From IMG/VR virus record IMGVR_UViG_3300035698_014170, positions 1-64,000 of that record: 64,000 nt of DNA. One strand, 5' to 3'. The notes under the pieces are model-generated. The model saw nothing but the letters and a program-made list of their open reading frames with translations. It made no database searches and was not told where the DNA came from. Positions within the stretch are counted from its first letter, which is position 1. The number at the start of each line of letters is the position of its first letter. Source of the stretch: a virus. The position numbers and the translations under genes were made by a program. Positions 14,637 through 22,830 of the stretch are shown here, one piece after another.

Positions 14637-16721
14637 ATGTTATTATCAGAAACAACGTTTACTAAAGGAAAAATAGTTGAAAGTGCACAACAGGAATTGC
14701 CTAAAGGTGTTCTTTGTAGAGTAATATATCCAATTTGTAATATTGGGGAGAAGAATCAGAATAATAGAATATACGAAAAGGATCTTTGGGAAAGAGTTAT
14801 TTCCGAAGACCGTGTGATAAGAGTCATGGCGGAAAGAACTTTGTTCGGACAAGCGGAGCACCCTGAAGAGACTCAATCCGATCTTCAATTAACATCTCAT
14901 ATTATTACAAAGACTTGGATAGACGAAAGTGCTAATAAAGTATACCAGGAGATGGACGTACTTAATACGCCTTGTGGTAAGATAATTAACACATTATTAG
15001 AAGCAGGTTGTTTAGTCGGTGTAAGTACAAGAGCAGAAGGCGAGTTAGAAGAAGTTACTGAGGGCAATGAAACTCATTATAAAGTATTGTCTGAGTCTTA
15101 TAATTATGTAACGACTGACTTCACTGCCGATCCAAGTACATTTAATGTTAAGCCAGTTAAGTATGAATCAAACGTAGTACAAGAAATTAAACAAGGTTTG
15201 AAGTCTAAGAAACTTGATAAACATTTTGCAACAGTATTACTTGAATCTATGAAGAGTAAAGAAGCAAAAGCAGTACTCGAATCAATTGGCAAAATAGATG
15301 GGGCTATAAATACCCCAGGAGATAAGAATAACGCAGTACACGGGTTGTCAGAAGGCCTAATTGGGAAGCTAATCCGCATTAAAGAAGGTAAATATAAAGG
15401 TTCTTACGGAGAAGTTAAATCAATCAACGAAGAGGATGTAACAGTCACTTTATCGAACGGTGCAGAGATTATTACTAATACAAATCGTATCGATATGGAT
15501 GCAGTTCAGATTAATACAACTCAAGCAAGCGGAGGCGATACAGTTGAGCCTTTAGAGATTGAGGCAGAAATAACTCCAGCAGAACCACTTGAGGATATGG
15601 GCGACGGCGAGATGGAAGGTCCTGAGGCATTAGAAGACGAGATGCTTAGTGAACCTGAGGATATAACTTTCGAATCTAAAGAAGCTGGTGATAAACCAAA
15701 TTGGCCTAAAGAAGAGCAGTCAGATAAAGAAGAAGAAGAAGATCTTCAAGACGAAGCAGACGCTAAAGATTATAAAGAAACAGATGAATCTAAAACTAAC
15801 GAAGTATTAGAATACAGTATTAACTATAAGAATTCTGCTGGTGAGTCTAATATTTTTGATAAAACAGTCCGGGCTGCTAATACAATCGAAGCCGCAGATA
15901 AAGCACAGTTACTTATTGGAGAAGATAATAAGATTGTTTCTCTAAATGTAGTTGCTTCTGAGAAAGTAAACGAAGTAGAGTTTGACGGACGATATGGAGA
16001 CGACGTATTAGATGATACTAACGATGGTTTGGATCATAGTAAGGACGAAGAAGCAGTTGAGAAAACTGAATCCATTACAAGCACTATTCGCGATCTTAGA
16101 ATTTCCGAAGCTGGTATAAGAGCAGAACGTGAGAAGGCAATCGAACTATTAGAATCTGCAGAGAAGTCTTTAAAAGATGTAGATAGCTCGAAAGCACTTG
16201 AATTCAAAATGCTTAGCACTAGATTAAAAGAAGCGCAATCAAAAGATTCTGTTGAAATAAAAGCTCTTTGTAAAAAGCTAGAAGAGAAAACTTCTGTCAT
16301 TAATAAAGTGAAGAAGCAAGTAGAAGGGTTGAAAGCTTCTTATAATGTCGATTTGCTTAAGATAAAAGAGCAAGTACAGTCTCATAAAAAAGATGTACTA
16401 AAGGTAACTGAGGCTTATAAAGTTAAAATAGCTAAAGAAGAAAAGTTACTCGACGAAAAATATAGACACAAATTTATTAAGAATTATGTAGCAATAAAAT
16501 TAGAATCAACTGGATGTAATCCTCACAGTTCTACTCGGGCACTTCTCGAGAAGAAGAAGACAGTAAAAGAAGTCGATGAAACTTTTGACGAAGTTCTCGA
16601 TGTAATGCGTCAGAATGCACTTCATTCCCGCAAGTTAACAGAAATTATTGTCAATAAGAATGAGAAGATAGATCCAGAAATTAAACGGATTGAAAACAAT
16701 ATAAACGGATTAAACTTTTAA
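14637..16721 (+). CDS. gp21: Prohead protease (T4 gp21-like) fused to KOW domain and scaffold-like region
   Basis: 694 residues against about 210 for T4 gp21. Residues 1-185 are the serine protease that matures the prohead: His75 in G-Q-A-E-H-P, Ser130 in V-G-V-S-T-R-A-E-G, and Asp161 in T-D-F-T-A-D-P. Residues 222-242 are a copy of the in-frame repeat element. Residues about 244-285 form a KOW-like barrel (I-R-I-K-E-G-K-Y-K-G-S-Y-G). Residues about 300-390 are acidic, followed by an E-S-K-T-N-E linker. Residues about 480-694 are a long coiled coil like a core scaffold (T4 gp22), preceded by D-L-R-I-S-E-A-G, a plausible self-cleavage site. The major capsid gene follows 21 nt downstream. Confidence 0.85.
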   Translation: MLLSETTFTKGKIVESAQQELPKGVLCRVIYPICNIGEKNQNNRIYEKDLWERVISEDRVIRVMAERTLFGQAEHPEETQSDLQLTSHIITKTWIDESANKVYQEMDVLNTPCGKIINTLLEAGCLVGVSTRAEGELEEVTEGNETHYKVLSESYNYVTTDFTADPSTFNVKPVKYESNVVQEIKQGLKSKKLDKHFATVLLESMKSKEAKAVLESIGKIDGAINTPGDKNNAVHGLSEGLIGKLIRIKEGKYKGSYGEVKSINEEDVTVTLSNGAEIITNTNRIDMDAVQINTTQASGGDTVEPLEIEAEITPAEPLEDMGDGEMEGPEALEDEMLSEPEDITFESKEAGDKPNWPKEEQSDKEEEEDLQDEADAKDYKETDESKTNEVLEYSINYKNSAGESNIFDKTVRAANTIEAADKAQLLIGEDNKIVSLNVVASEKVNEVEFDGRYGDDVLDDTNDGLDHSKDEEAVEKTESITSTIRDLRISEAGIRAEREKAIELLESAEKSLKDVDSSKALEFKMLSTRLKEAQSKDSVEIKALCKKLEEKTSVINKVKKQVEGLKASYNVDLLKIKEQVQSHKKDVLKVTEAYKVKIAKEEKLLDEKYRHKFIKNYVAIKLESTGCNPHSSTRALLEKKKTVKEVDETFDEVLDVMRQNALHSRKLTEIIVNKNEKIDPEIKRIENNINGLNF
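15300..15362 (+). repeat. Repeat element copy 2 (in frame inside the prohead protease gene)
   Basis: Encodes G-A-I-N-T-P-G-D-K-N-N-A-V-H-G-L-S-E-G-L-I. The DNA GGGGCTATAAATACCCC...GCAGTACACGGGTTGTCAGAAGGCC matches the intergenic copies, most closely that at 29550. It lies between the protease and KOW domains. Confidence 0.6.
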
Positions 16722-16742
16722 TTAATTATAGAAAGGTTTCTT

Positions 16743-18269
16743 ATGAAATCTGGTATGAAAAATCTTGTTGAGAAGAGATTAGCTCAGATCAACGGTCGCC
16801 AGACTCAGCTTGCTGAGAATTGGTCACCTTACATTAACGCTGTAGATAAATATATGCAAAGTTCTCGTAACCGTAGTCTTACTATTTACGAGAGACAAGT
16901 TATTGGTCAGTGTTTAGAAAATGCTCTAGATGAGCACGGACTTCGTAAAGGTAAAATGTTTGAAGCAACAGACGAAGGCGATATTTCGTTTTTAGGCGTA
17001 CAGCTTCCAGTTATTGCAGCCATGCTTCCAACTCTTGTAATGAACGATATTGCAATCGTTCAGGCAATGGATCGTAGAACTGCTTCTTTGTTCTACTTCG
17101 ACGCATTGTATGGTAGTGATAAAGGTGCTATTGAAAGTGGCGATACGATGTTAAGCGCACGTACTGGTCACGATCGTACTACTTCGGGTCGTCGTTATGC
17201 GATGGCAATGGTAGAAGACGAAACTTTGTCAGATGCAGCCGGCGATGCCGATGTTTATACTGGCACAGTAGACTATGCACCTGGTGTTAAACGTGGCACA
17301 GTTGTTGTAAAAGACAGTGACGGAAATGAAATTGCTAGTGATAGAGCAACAGATGGCATTATCGCAGCAACAGACTCTTCTGGTGTTACAGGTACTATTA
17401 CTGCTGCTGGTGATTACAGTATTGATTTTAGTACATATAGTTTAGGTTCAGGTCTTGGTGCTGTTATTAGTTATCAGTATCAGTATGATTTGCCTTATGA
17501 TAGTGATTGTTGTGATTATAAGGGTGTTCCGGAAGTAAACTTCCAGGTAACGCAGGCTAATCTTGAAGCCATTGATTTTCCAATTCGTTCTAAATATTCT
17601 ATTGGTGCAAGTATTGATCTGCTTAAAGCACACGGAATAAATTTAGAGACAGAAATTGTAAAATATCTTGGCGGCGAGTGTAAGTTCACAATCGATCATT
17701 ACGGTATTGATTTAATTAATACTGCTGCTGAAGATGGAATTTATATTCCTAATGCTGCAGGAACTGATGTTCTTCGTAATCCGGCTGCTTCTATTACACA
17801 GTGGGACGCAGACGTAGGTAGCGGTGAGCCTTGGTTGTGGAAAAAGCATGAGATAATTGACCGCTTTGAAGAAGGTTCAAATAATATATTTGCAGCATCG
17901 TTGAGAGGCGTTGCCACTTATATTATTGCAGGTAACTCAGTTGCAAGAGTTATTAAACAGCTTCCTAACTTTAAGCCAAGTGCAATGCCAAAGGTTCCGA
18001 CTGGTCCTATGAATATAGGTACGCTTGACGGTAGAACTGTTATTCAGGATCCGTTCTTAACATCAACTCGTTATGTTATGGGTTACAAAGGCGACAACTT
18101 CCTTACCGGTAGTTTTGCTTATTGTCCATATATTCCGTTGTTTGCAAGTCCGACTCTTGTTACTTCTGATCTTTATGCTCAGAAGGGTTTCTTAAGTAGT
18201 GCTGGTTTCAAGGTTACCAACCCTGCGTTGTTAACTTATGGTACTATTACTGGAACTTATTTTGGATAA
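16743..18269 (+). CDS. gp23: Major capsid protein, T4 gp23-like
   Basis: 508 residues, close to T4 gp23 (about 520). The segment I-S-F-L-G-V-Q-L-P-V-I-A-A-M-L-P near residues 81-96, followed by the run from Q-A-M-D-R-R-T-A to F-Y-F-D-A-L-Y-G-S, is characteristic of T4-type capsid proteins. Gly71-Lys-Met-Phe-Glu74 followed by Ala75 is a good candidate for removal of an N-terminal propeptide by the adjacent prohead protease, as T4 gp23 loses about 65 residues. The P-T-G-P-M-N-I-G-T-L-D-G-R segment near residue 420 and the C terminus are also family-like. AGAAAGGTTTCTT precedes ATG 16743. A terminator follows, as expected for the most expressed gene. Confidence 0.93.
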   Translation: MKSGMKNLVEKRLAQINGRQTQLAENWSPYINAVDKYMQSSRNRSLTIYERQVIGQCLENALDEHGLRKGKMFEATDEGDISFLGVQLPVIAAMLPTLVMNDIAIVQAMDRRTASLFYFDALYGSDKGAIESGDTMLSARTGHDRTTSGRRYAMAMVEDETLSDAAGDADVYTGTVDYAPGVKRGTVVVKDSDGNEIASDRATDGIIAATDSSGVTGTITAAGDYSIDFSTYSLGSGLGAVISYQYQYDLPYDSDCCDYKGVPEVNFQVTQANLEAIDFPIRSKYSIGASIDLLKAHGINLETEIVKYLGGECKFTIDHYGIDLINTAAEDGIYIPNAAGTDVLRNPAASITQWDADVGSGEPWLWKKHEIIDRFEEGSNNIFAASLRGVATYIIAGNSVARVIKQLPNFKPSAMPKVPTGPMNIGTLDGRTVIQDPFLTSTRYVMGYKGDNFLTGSFAYCPYIPLFASPTLVTSDLYAQKGFLSSAGFKVTNPALLTYGTITGTYFG

Positions 18270-18287
18270 GCTGTAAAAGATACGATG

Positions 18288-18319
18288 GGAGGGGCATTAA
18301 TTTGTCCCTCCTAATTTTA
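18288..18319 (+). terminator. Rho-independent terminator after the major capsid gene
   Basis: GGAGGG (18288-18293) pairs with CCCTCC (18306-18311) around a 12-nt AT-rich loop, followed by TAATTTTA. The uridine tract is weak, so termination may be partial. It is the only clear GC-rich intergenic hairpin in the head module. Confidence 0.6.
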
Positions 18320-18355
18320 AAAGAAAGATTAAAATTAATTTAAGGAAAAAGAAAG

Positions 18356-18922
18356 ATGATAGAAAGAAATATAAAGGCATTGATAGCTTTTAATTTAAAT
18401 ACTCAGTTAGAACAAGTCAGTCTTAAAAAGGACGAAGTTAAAAGAGTTAAGTTCCCTAACGAAGATAAGTATAAAGCTCTTTTATCGTTGAATACATTCG
18501 AAGAAGCTCGTAATGGAACACCAGTAGTTAAAGAAGAAAAAGTAAAATCTTTAGAGAATAAAATAGTTGTTGTAAAAGAAATCCCTGCTACTGATAATAT
18601 TGCTGATAATGAAATTAATGCATCGGATGTAAAAGAAATAGGACAACTTTGTGAGAACTGTAGCATACCTATGGTATTATCAGGCGAAACTTATTCAGAA
18701 GAAGGACATGTTTATAGTTTTGTTTGTCCAATGTGTAAGAACGAAAAGGAAGTAATTGAAACTAAAGAATTGGAAGCAATCAAAACTAAAGAAGCAGATG
18801 TAGAAGAAATAAAAGTCGAAGAAATAGTAACAAAAACAGATCCTAAGATTTGTCCAATTTGTGGAAAAGGCAAGAGAAAAAATTCAAAGTATTGTGCAAC
18901 GTGTTCTAGTACTCGCAAATAA
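18356..18922 (+). CDS. Hypothetical protein with two zinc-binding segments
   Basis: 188 residues. An N-terminal small domain (residues about 1-55) resembles the short beta domains of the genes at 35648 and 35851. A C-E-N-C...C-P-M-C zinc site lies at about residues 101-130, then a Glu/Lys-rich helix, and a C-terminal C-P-I-C-G-K...C-A-T-C zinc finger. AAGGAAAAAGAAAG precedes ATG 18356. Role unknown; location suggests a minor head component. Confidence 0.5.
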   Translation: MIERNIKALIAFNLNTQLEQVSLKKDEVKRVKFPNEDKYKALLSLNTFEEARNGTPVVKEEKVKSLENKIVVVKEIPATDNIADNEINASDVKEIGQLCENCSIPMVLSGETYSEEGHVYSFVCPMCKNEKEVIETKELEAIKTKEADVEEIKVEEIVTKTDPKICPICGKGKRKNSKYCATCSSTRK

Positions 18923-18934
18923 AAGAAAAGAGAT

Positions 18935-20725
18935 ATGGCATATACATTAAAAATAACAGTTGATAATACAAGGGTTGGCGGTGATTTATCTGGTTATCCG
19001 GCCCTGATTACCGAAGCGAATCTGCCCGATAGTTTTTGGGCTAATGCTCAACTGGACGGTTCTGACATCTGGTGCAATCTGGCCGATGGTACAAAGCTTA
19101 AAAGAGAAATCGCTTATGTAAATGTGGCTAACGAGAAGTTAGAGATGTGGGTATCTCTTCCAACTCTCTCTGGATCGGTTGATACTGAATTTTTTATAAA
19201 CTATGGTAATTCAACATTATCAGAAACTAACGATTTGGATACCTGGGATCCAAACCATAAGCTGGTTTATCATTTCGGAAACGAAGTTGATGGAGTACAG
19301 CCTGACTCATCTCAAGGGAATAATGACGGCGATATAGTTCGCGGTATTTCAAATGTAGAGAGCATTGAAGCTTTGAAATCTCCTGACGTTAGTGCCCATC
19401 AGGGCGTGGCGTGGGATGGAACATATTACTATGCGATTGATACGGGATCAGTGACTAAATATACAGCCGATTGGGTGCAAGTAGGCTCTGTATATTCAAC
19501 TCTTTTTGCAGATGTCGAGAATGAAATCGGGCATGAAACCACCAATGACTATAACCATAATGGCGATGGCTGTCATTATAATGGCAAATTATATATACCA
19601 TTGCAAGGTACAGGTACTAATTTAGGTGGAACTGGAACTTCACAGGCAATTGCAATTATAAATACTAATGGCTCAGGTGAAATGGCATACGATTCCGCTG
19701 AGAAGCTTTGGGATAAAATGTCACAGCGTTACGAGGTTGACGGTATGTACATTGATGGTACATCTGCTTATATTGTTTCGTATGTCAATAATACCACTCA
19801 CGAAGATTCTAAACGAATTAGAGTATGGACGATTGCAGATTGGTCAGAAGGAATTGACATAACAATATCAAGCGGTACTAAGTACATGCAAGGAATAACA
19901 GGCTACAAGGGAGGATTTGCAATTACTTCTGGGTCTGCTTCACTTTATCAAGTGGATTCAGACGGTACTAGAATGGGTCATATTTTATGGAGTAGGACGC
20001 AGGTCGGAGACGGAGATATTGAGGGTCTTTGTTATCGTAACGACATCGATTCGTTATGTGTTTTATGCGATCACATTTCCGATCATAATGGAGATAGTTA
20101 TGTTTATGCCCTTCAACCAACTAATTTAGGTATAGCTGATTTTGATAATGATGGGACTGGTGTAAGATATGTAGATGTACCGTCAGCAACATATTTTGAA
20201 GGATTGTCTGCTATAACTATGGAATGCAAAGCTAAACTTGATGATATTACTGATAGCCAGAGATTTTTATGGTCTTATCCAGGTCTTAGTTTTGAGCCGG
20301 ATCCAAAAGGGACAAATCATGGTATTGCTTTTCACGACGGAAGTGCTTGGAAAAATAGTTCAGAGTTTCCAATAGATGTAACAGGAGTTTGGCATCATTT
20401 TGCTGTTACTTGGAATAAGGATGTTGATAGCGGGGCGTTTAAGTTTTATTTAGACGGTGTCTCTATCGGAGGTTCGGGTAGTCGCACAACTGTTTTAGGT
20501 GTTGATTATAATGATTTCTTTATAGGAACAGGACATGCGACACTTTCTGATCAACTTGATGGTTTGATGGATGAATTTAGAATATCAGATAGTCAGAGAT
20601 CGGCCGATTGGCTCTTAACTGAGGTAAATAATCTAACTGCTCCTGCTGATTTTTATGCAGCCGAATTGTGGCAAATTCCTGCTAGTCAAAGGTGCAATAA
20701 TTTACTTGGAGGTTTAGTAGGATGA
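18935..20725 (+). CDS. Large sugar-binding virion surface protein (DUF2341-like plus LamG)
   Basis: 596 residues. Residues about 1-105 match the DUF2341 pattern (N-T-R-V-G-G-D-L-S-G-Y-P-A-L-I...D-G-S-D-I-W...Y-G-N-S), often found at the front of carbohydrate-binding proteins. A central beta-propeller-like region follows. Residues about 410-580 form a concanavalin/LamG sandwich (W-H-H-F-A-V-T-W, F-Y-L-D-G, F-I-G-T-G, D-G-L-M-D-E-F-R-I). It probably projects from the head and binds polysaccharide. The first several hundred bases are richer in GC and use CTG and CCC codons unlike the flanking genes, suggesting recent acquisition. Confidence 0.65.
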   Translation: MAYTLKITVDNTRVGGDLSGYPALITEANLPDSFWANAQLDGSDIWCNLADGTKLKREIAYVNVANEKLEMWVSLPTLSGSVDTEFFINYGNSTLSETNDLDTWDPNHKLVYHFGNEVDGVQPDSSQGNNDGDIVRGISNVESIEALKSPDVSAHQGVAWDGTYYYAIDTGSVTKYTADWVQVGSVYSTLFADVENEIGHETTNDYNHNGDGCHYNGKLYIPLQGTGTNLGGTGTSQAIAIINTNGSGEMAYDSAEKLWDKMSQRYEVDGMYIDGTSAYIVSYVNNTTHEDSKRIRVWTIADWSEGIDITISSGTKYMQGITGYKGGFAITSGSASLYQVDSDGTRMGHILWSRTQVGDGDIEGLCYRNDIDSLCVLCDHISDHNGDSYVYALQPTNLGIADFDNDGTGVRYVDVPSATYFEGLSAITMECKAKLDDITDSQRFLWSYPGLSFEPDPKGTNHGIAFHDGSAWKNSSEFPIDVTGVWHHFAVTWNKDVDSGAFKFYLDGVSIGGSGSRTTVLGVDYNDFFIGTGHATLSDQLDGLMDEFRISDSQRSADWLLTEVNNLTAPADFYAAELWQIPASQRCNNLLGGLVG

Positions 20726-21759
20726 ATTATATAGGTGATTTTACTGTTGATTATACTAATCTTACATTCTTTTGGAATACAAACGACAAAGCTGGGGCAA
20801 GTATAACAAGGGCTACGGATGGAACTGTTAAAGTTATTCGAGATGATGACACAGATTGTACTGGAACAAGTGTTACGGATACTGAGGATAGTCCGGATAC
20901 TGGAATCCATAAGTGTGTTATAGATTTAAGTGACGGGGCTGATTATATAATTGGTCATGATTATTTTGTTTGGATTGACGGTGCTGTAGTAGACGGCGAA
21001 ACAGTTAATGCTATGATAGCTCATTTTTCTATTTTTAATAGATATTCAGCTACTGGCACCGCTGCAGTATCAATAGCAGTAAACAGTTTACATAATTTTG
21101 ATCCGAATAACGATCAAGTCGATGTTGCGGCTGTAGGCGGAGCTGGATTTGCCGATGGTATTAATGATTTTAAAGCTACAAGTGTGGAGGTTACTAATTT
21201 AACAGCTATAGCGTCAGCAGTTTGGAATGCACTAACATCTGGTTTCTCTACTGCAAGTAGTATAGGCGAAAAGTTGAAAAATTGGACTGTTGGATTAGTT
21301 ACAAGTAATTCCGATAAAACAGGTTATTCCTTAGCAGTCGATCAAAGTGCTGTAACAATCGGTACTGTTACAACTAATACGGATATGAGAGGAACAGACG
21401 ATGCAGCTACTGAGGCTAAGCAAGATATAATAGATACAGTCGTTGACGCAGTTAAATTAAAAACAGATAAGTTGAATTTTAATACAGATAACGATGTATA
21501 TTCAATACCAAGAGGAACAGGTGCAGGAGCTGTCACATTAAGTTATTATGTTTATACCGACGAAGCTGCAAAAACTGGTCCAATAGCTGATTGTAAGGTC
21601 TGGATAACAACTGATGTTGCTGGTACAAATATTGTAGCATCTGGATATACAGATAACTACGGGAAAGTAATATTTTATGTTGATCCTGGGACATACTATA
21701 TATGGCGCAAGAAATCGGGATATAATTTTACTAATCCAGATACAGAAATAGTTTCATAA
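20722..21759 (+). CDS. Virion surface/appendage protein with C-terminal Ig-like domain
   Basis: 345 residues, start overlapping the previous stop (ATGA). The N-terminal about 105 residues look like the beta domain seen in receptor-binding appendages. The middle is a short-repeat, coiled-coil-like region rich in Thr, Ala and Val. Residues about 265-345 resemble a prealbumin/carboxypeptidase-regulatory sandwich (A-D-C-K-V-W-I-T-T-D...Y-T-D-N-Y-G-K-V-I-F-Y-V-D-P-G-T-Y-Y). It is coupled to the LamG protein and likely assembles with it. Confidence 0.5.
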   Translation: MNYIGDFTVDYTNLTFFWNTNDKAGASITRATDGTVKVIRDDDTDCTGTSVTDTEDSPDTGIHKCVIDLSDGADYIIGHDYFVWIDGAVVDGETVNAMIAHFSIFNRYSATGTAAVSIAVNSLHNFDPNNDQVDVAAVGGAGFADGINDFKATSVEVTNLTAIASAVWNALTSGFSTASSIGEKLKNWTVGLVTSNSDKTGYSLAVDQSAVTIGTVTTNTDMRGTDDAATEAKQDIIDTVVDAVKLKTDKLNFNTDNDVYSIPRGTGAGAVTLSYYVYTDEAAKTGPIADCKVWITTDVAGTNIVASGYTDNYGKVIFYVDPGTYYIWRKKSGYNFTNPDTEIVS

Positions 21760-21769
21760 GGGGTAAAAA

Positions 21770-22519
21770 ATGGTAGATAAATACGGCGAAGGTAGTGTAG
21801 CAACAGGCAACGATCTTACGCCTATCCGTCAAATGGATAAGTACGTCGATTGGATAAAAACAGAATTTCAACCTCTTACTCTTGCTACTCCTGATGCAAC
21901 AATCGAACAATGTGTAGAAAATGCAATACGCTATTGGAATACTCATAGTGCTTATAAGATCAGTACTATGGTTGATTACGCACTTAGTCAGGTGAGAGCA
22001 CAGATACCTACGGATTTTAAATCAGTTGTACAAGTATATCCAGGTAGTGCAACACAATGGATATTAAATGATCATCCTCTTTGGACTTTAACAGGCGTAG
22101 CTATATTAGATAACGTTACTTCTGATTTAATAATAATGTCAGAAGCTTTTAGAAATTATCGAACTTACATAGGTACTGATTTTAGATGGACGTTTGTTAA
22201 ATCAGAGACTCCTAATGTTGATGGTGGATATCTTTATTGTGAGAATCTTCCTAAATCAAATTCGTCGGTGTTTGTAGTAGGTACAAAAAGGATTACAAAT
22301 ACTGAGGATATTAAACAAGAATATATACTAGATTGGGTACTCTCCTATACTTTGTCTTTGGTAAAACTTATAGAAGGAAATACTTTAAGAAAAGCTGGAA
22401 TTGTTAATATAAAGAACGATGGTAATGATTTAGTAAACGAAGGTAAGGAAGAGAAAAAAGATTTACAAGAAAGGCTAGCACGAGATGGCCGTTGGGTTTC
22501 ATTAGCCCGTCGTTGTTAG
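21770..22519 (+). CDS. Probable neck or head-completion protein
   Basis: 249 residues, mixed alpha/beta with many aromatic residues. The opening part (I-E-Q-C-V-E-N-A-I-R-Y-W-N-T-H) and position after the capsid genes resemble neck or connector proteins of large T4-like phages that build the adaptor below the portal. I cannot tell whether it corresponds to T4 gp13, gp14 or another protein. GGGGTAAAAA precedes ATG 21770. Confidence 0.4.
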   Translation: MVDKYGEGSVATGNDLTPIRQMDKYVDWIKTEFQPLTLATPDATIEQCVENAIRYWNTHSAYKISTMVDYALSQVRAQIPTDFKSVVQVYPGSATQWILNDHPLWTLTGVAILDNVTSDLIIMSEAFRNYRTYIGTDFRWTFVKSETPNVDGGYLYCENLPKSNSSVFVVGTKRITNTEDIKQEYILDWVLSYTLSLVKLIEGNTLRKAGIVNIKNDGNDLVNEGKEEKKDLQERLARDGRWVSLARRC

Positions 22520-22521
22520 AA

Positions 22522-22587
22522 GGGGCTATAATTATACCCTTCTTAGAATTAAACTTAATACAAGCAGAGTATAAGCCCCTAAATAGA
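22522..22587 (+). repeat. Repeat element copy 3 (just after the stop of the gene at 21770)
   Basis: Begins two bases after the stop codon. Open frame encodes G-A-I-I-I-P-F-L-E-L-N-L-I-Q-A-E-Y-K-P-L-N-R. AGAAGGG/CCCTTCT can pair around the central GCTATAATTATA, and GGGGC at the start can pair with GCCCC at the end. Confidence 0.65.
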
Positions 22588-22656
22588 ACGTATATAGAGA
22601 ATGTAAACAGTTTGTTAGACTACATTCTAAGCTTGTTTTTAAGGATTAATAATAGA

Positions 22657-22830
22657 ATGAAAATTAAAGTATTCAAAGACGAAGAAGACAAATGGTATTG
22701 GCACATTCTTGCTCGTAATAATAAAGTATTAGCAGTATCTGAATCATATGAAACTAGACGTAGTTGTATAAAGACAGCAGAAAAAGTAGCTTGGTCAGAT
22801 CCGATGAACATAATTATTGACGAGAAATAA
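22657..22830 (+). CDS. DUF1508 (YegP-like) small protein
   Basis: 57 residues from ATG 22657 with AAGGATTAATAATAG upstream. The frame is open further upstream but that part is the repeat element. The pattern F-K-D-E-E-D-K-W-Y-W-H-I-L...N-N-K-V-L-A-V-S-E-S-Y-E-T...C-I matches the DUF1508 beta-beta-alpha unit, a small bacterial domain of unclear role. A related small gene is at 27499. Confidence 0.6.
   Translation: MKIKVFKDEEDKWYWHILARNNKVLAVSESYETRRSCIKTAEKVAWSDPMNIIIDEK

Noticed and set aside
15306-15315. CTATAAATAC as a late promoter inside the prohead protease gene
   Set aside because: It is part of the repeat element and in frame inside an essential gene with no start codon or gene following it.
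22514-22545. Rho-independent terminator AGAAGGGGCTATAATTATACCCTTCT
   Set aside because: No uridine tract follows, and the same sequence recurs in coding positions, so it is the repeat element rather than a terminator.
22492-22656. Longer N terminus for the DUF1508 gene (start TTG 22492)
   Set aside because: The added part overlaps the previous gene and is mostly the repeat element; ATG 22657 has its own ribosome site and starts at the domain.
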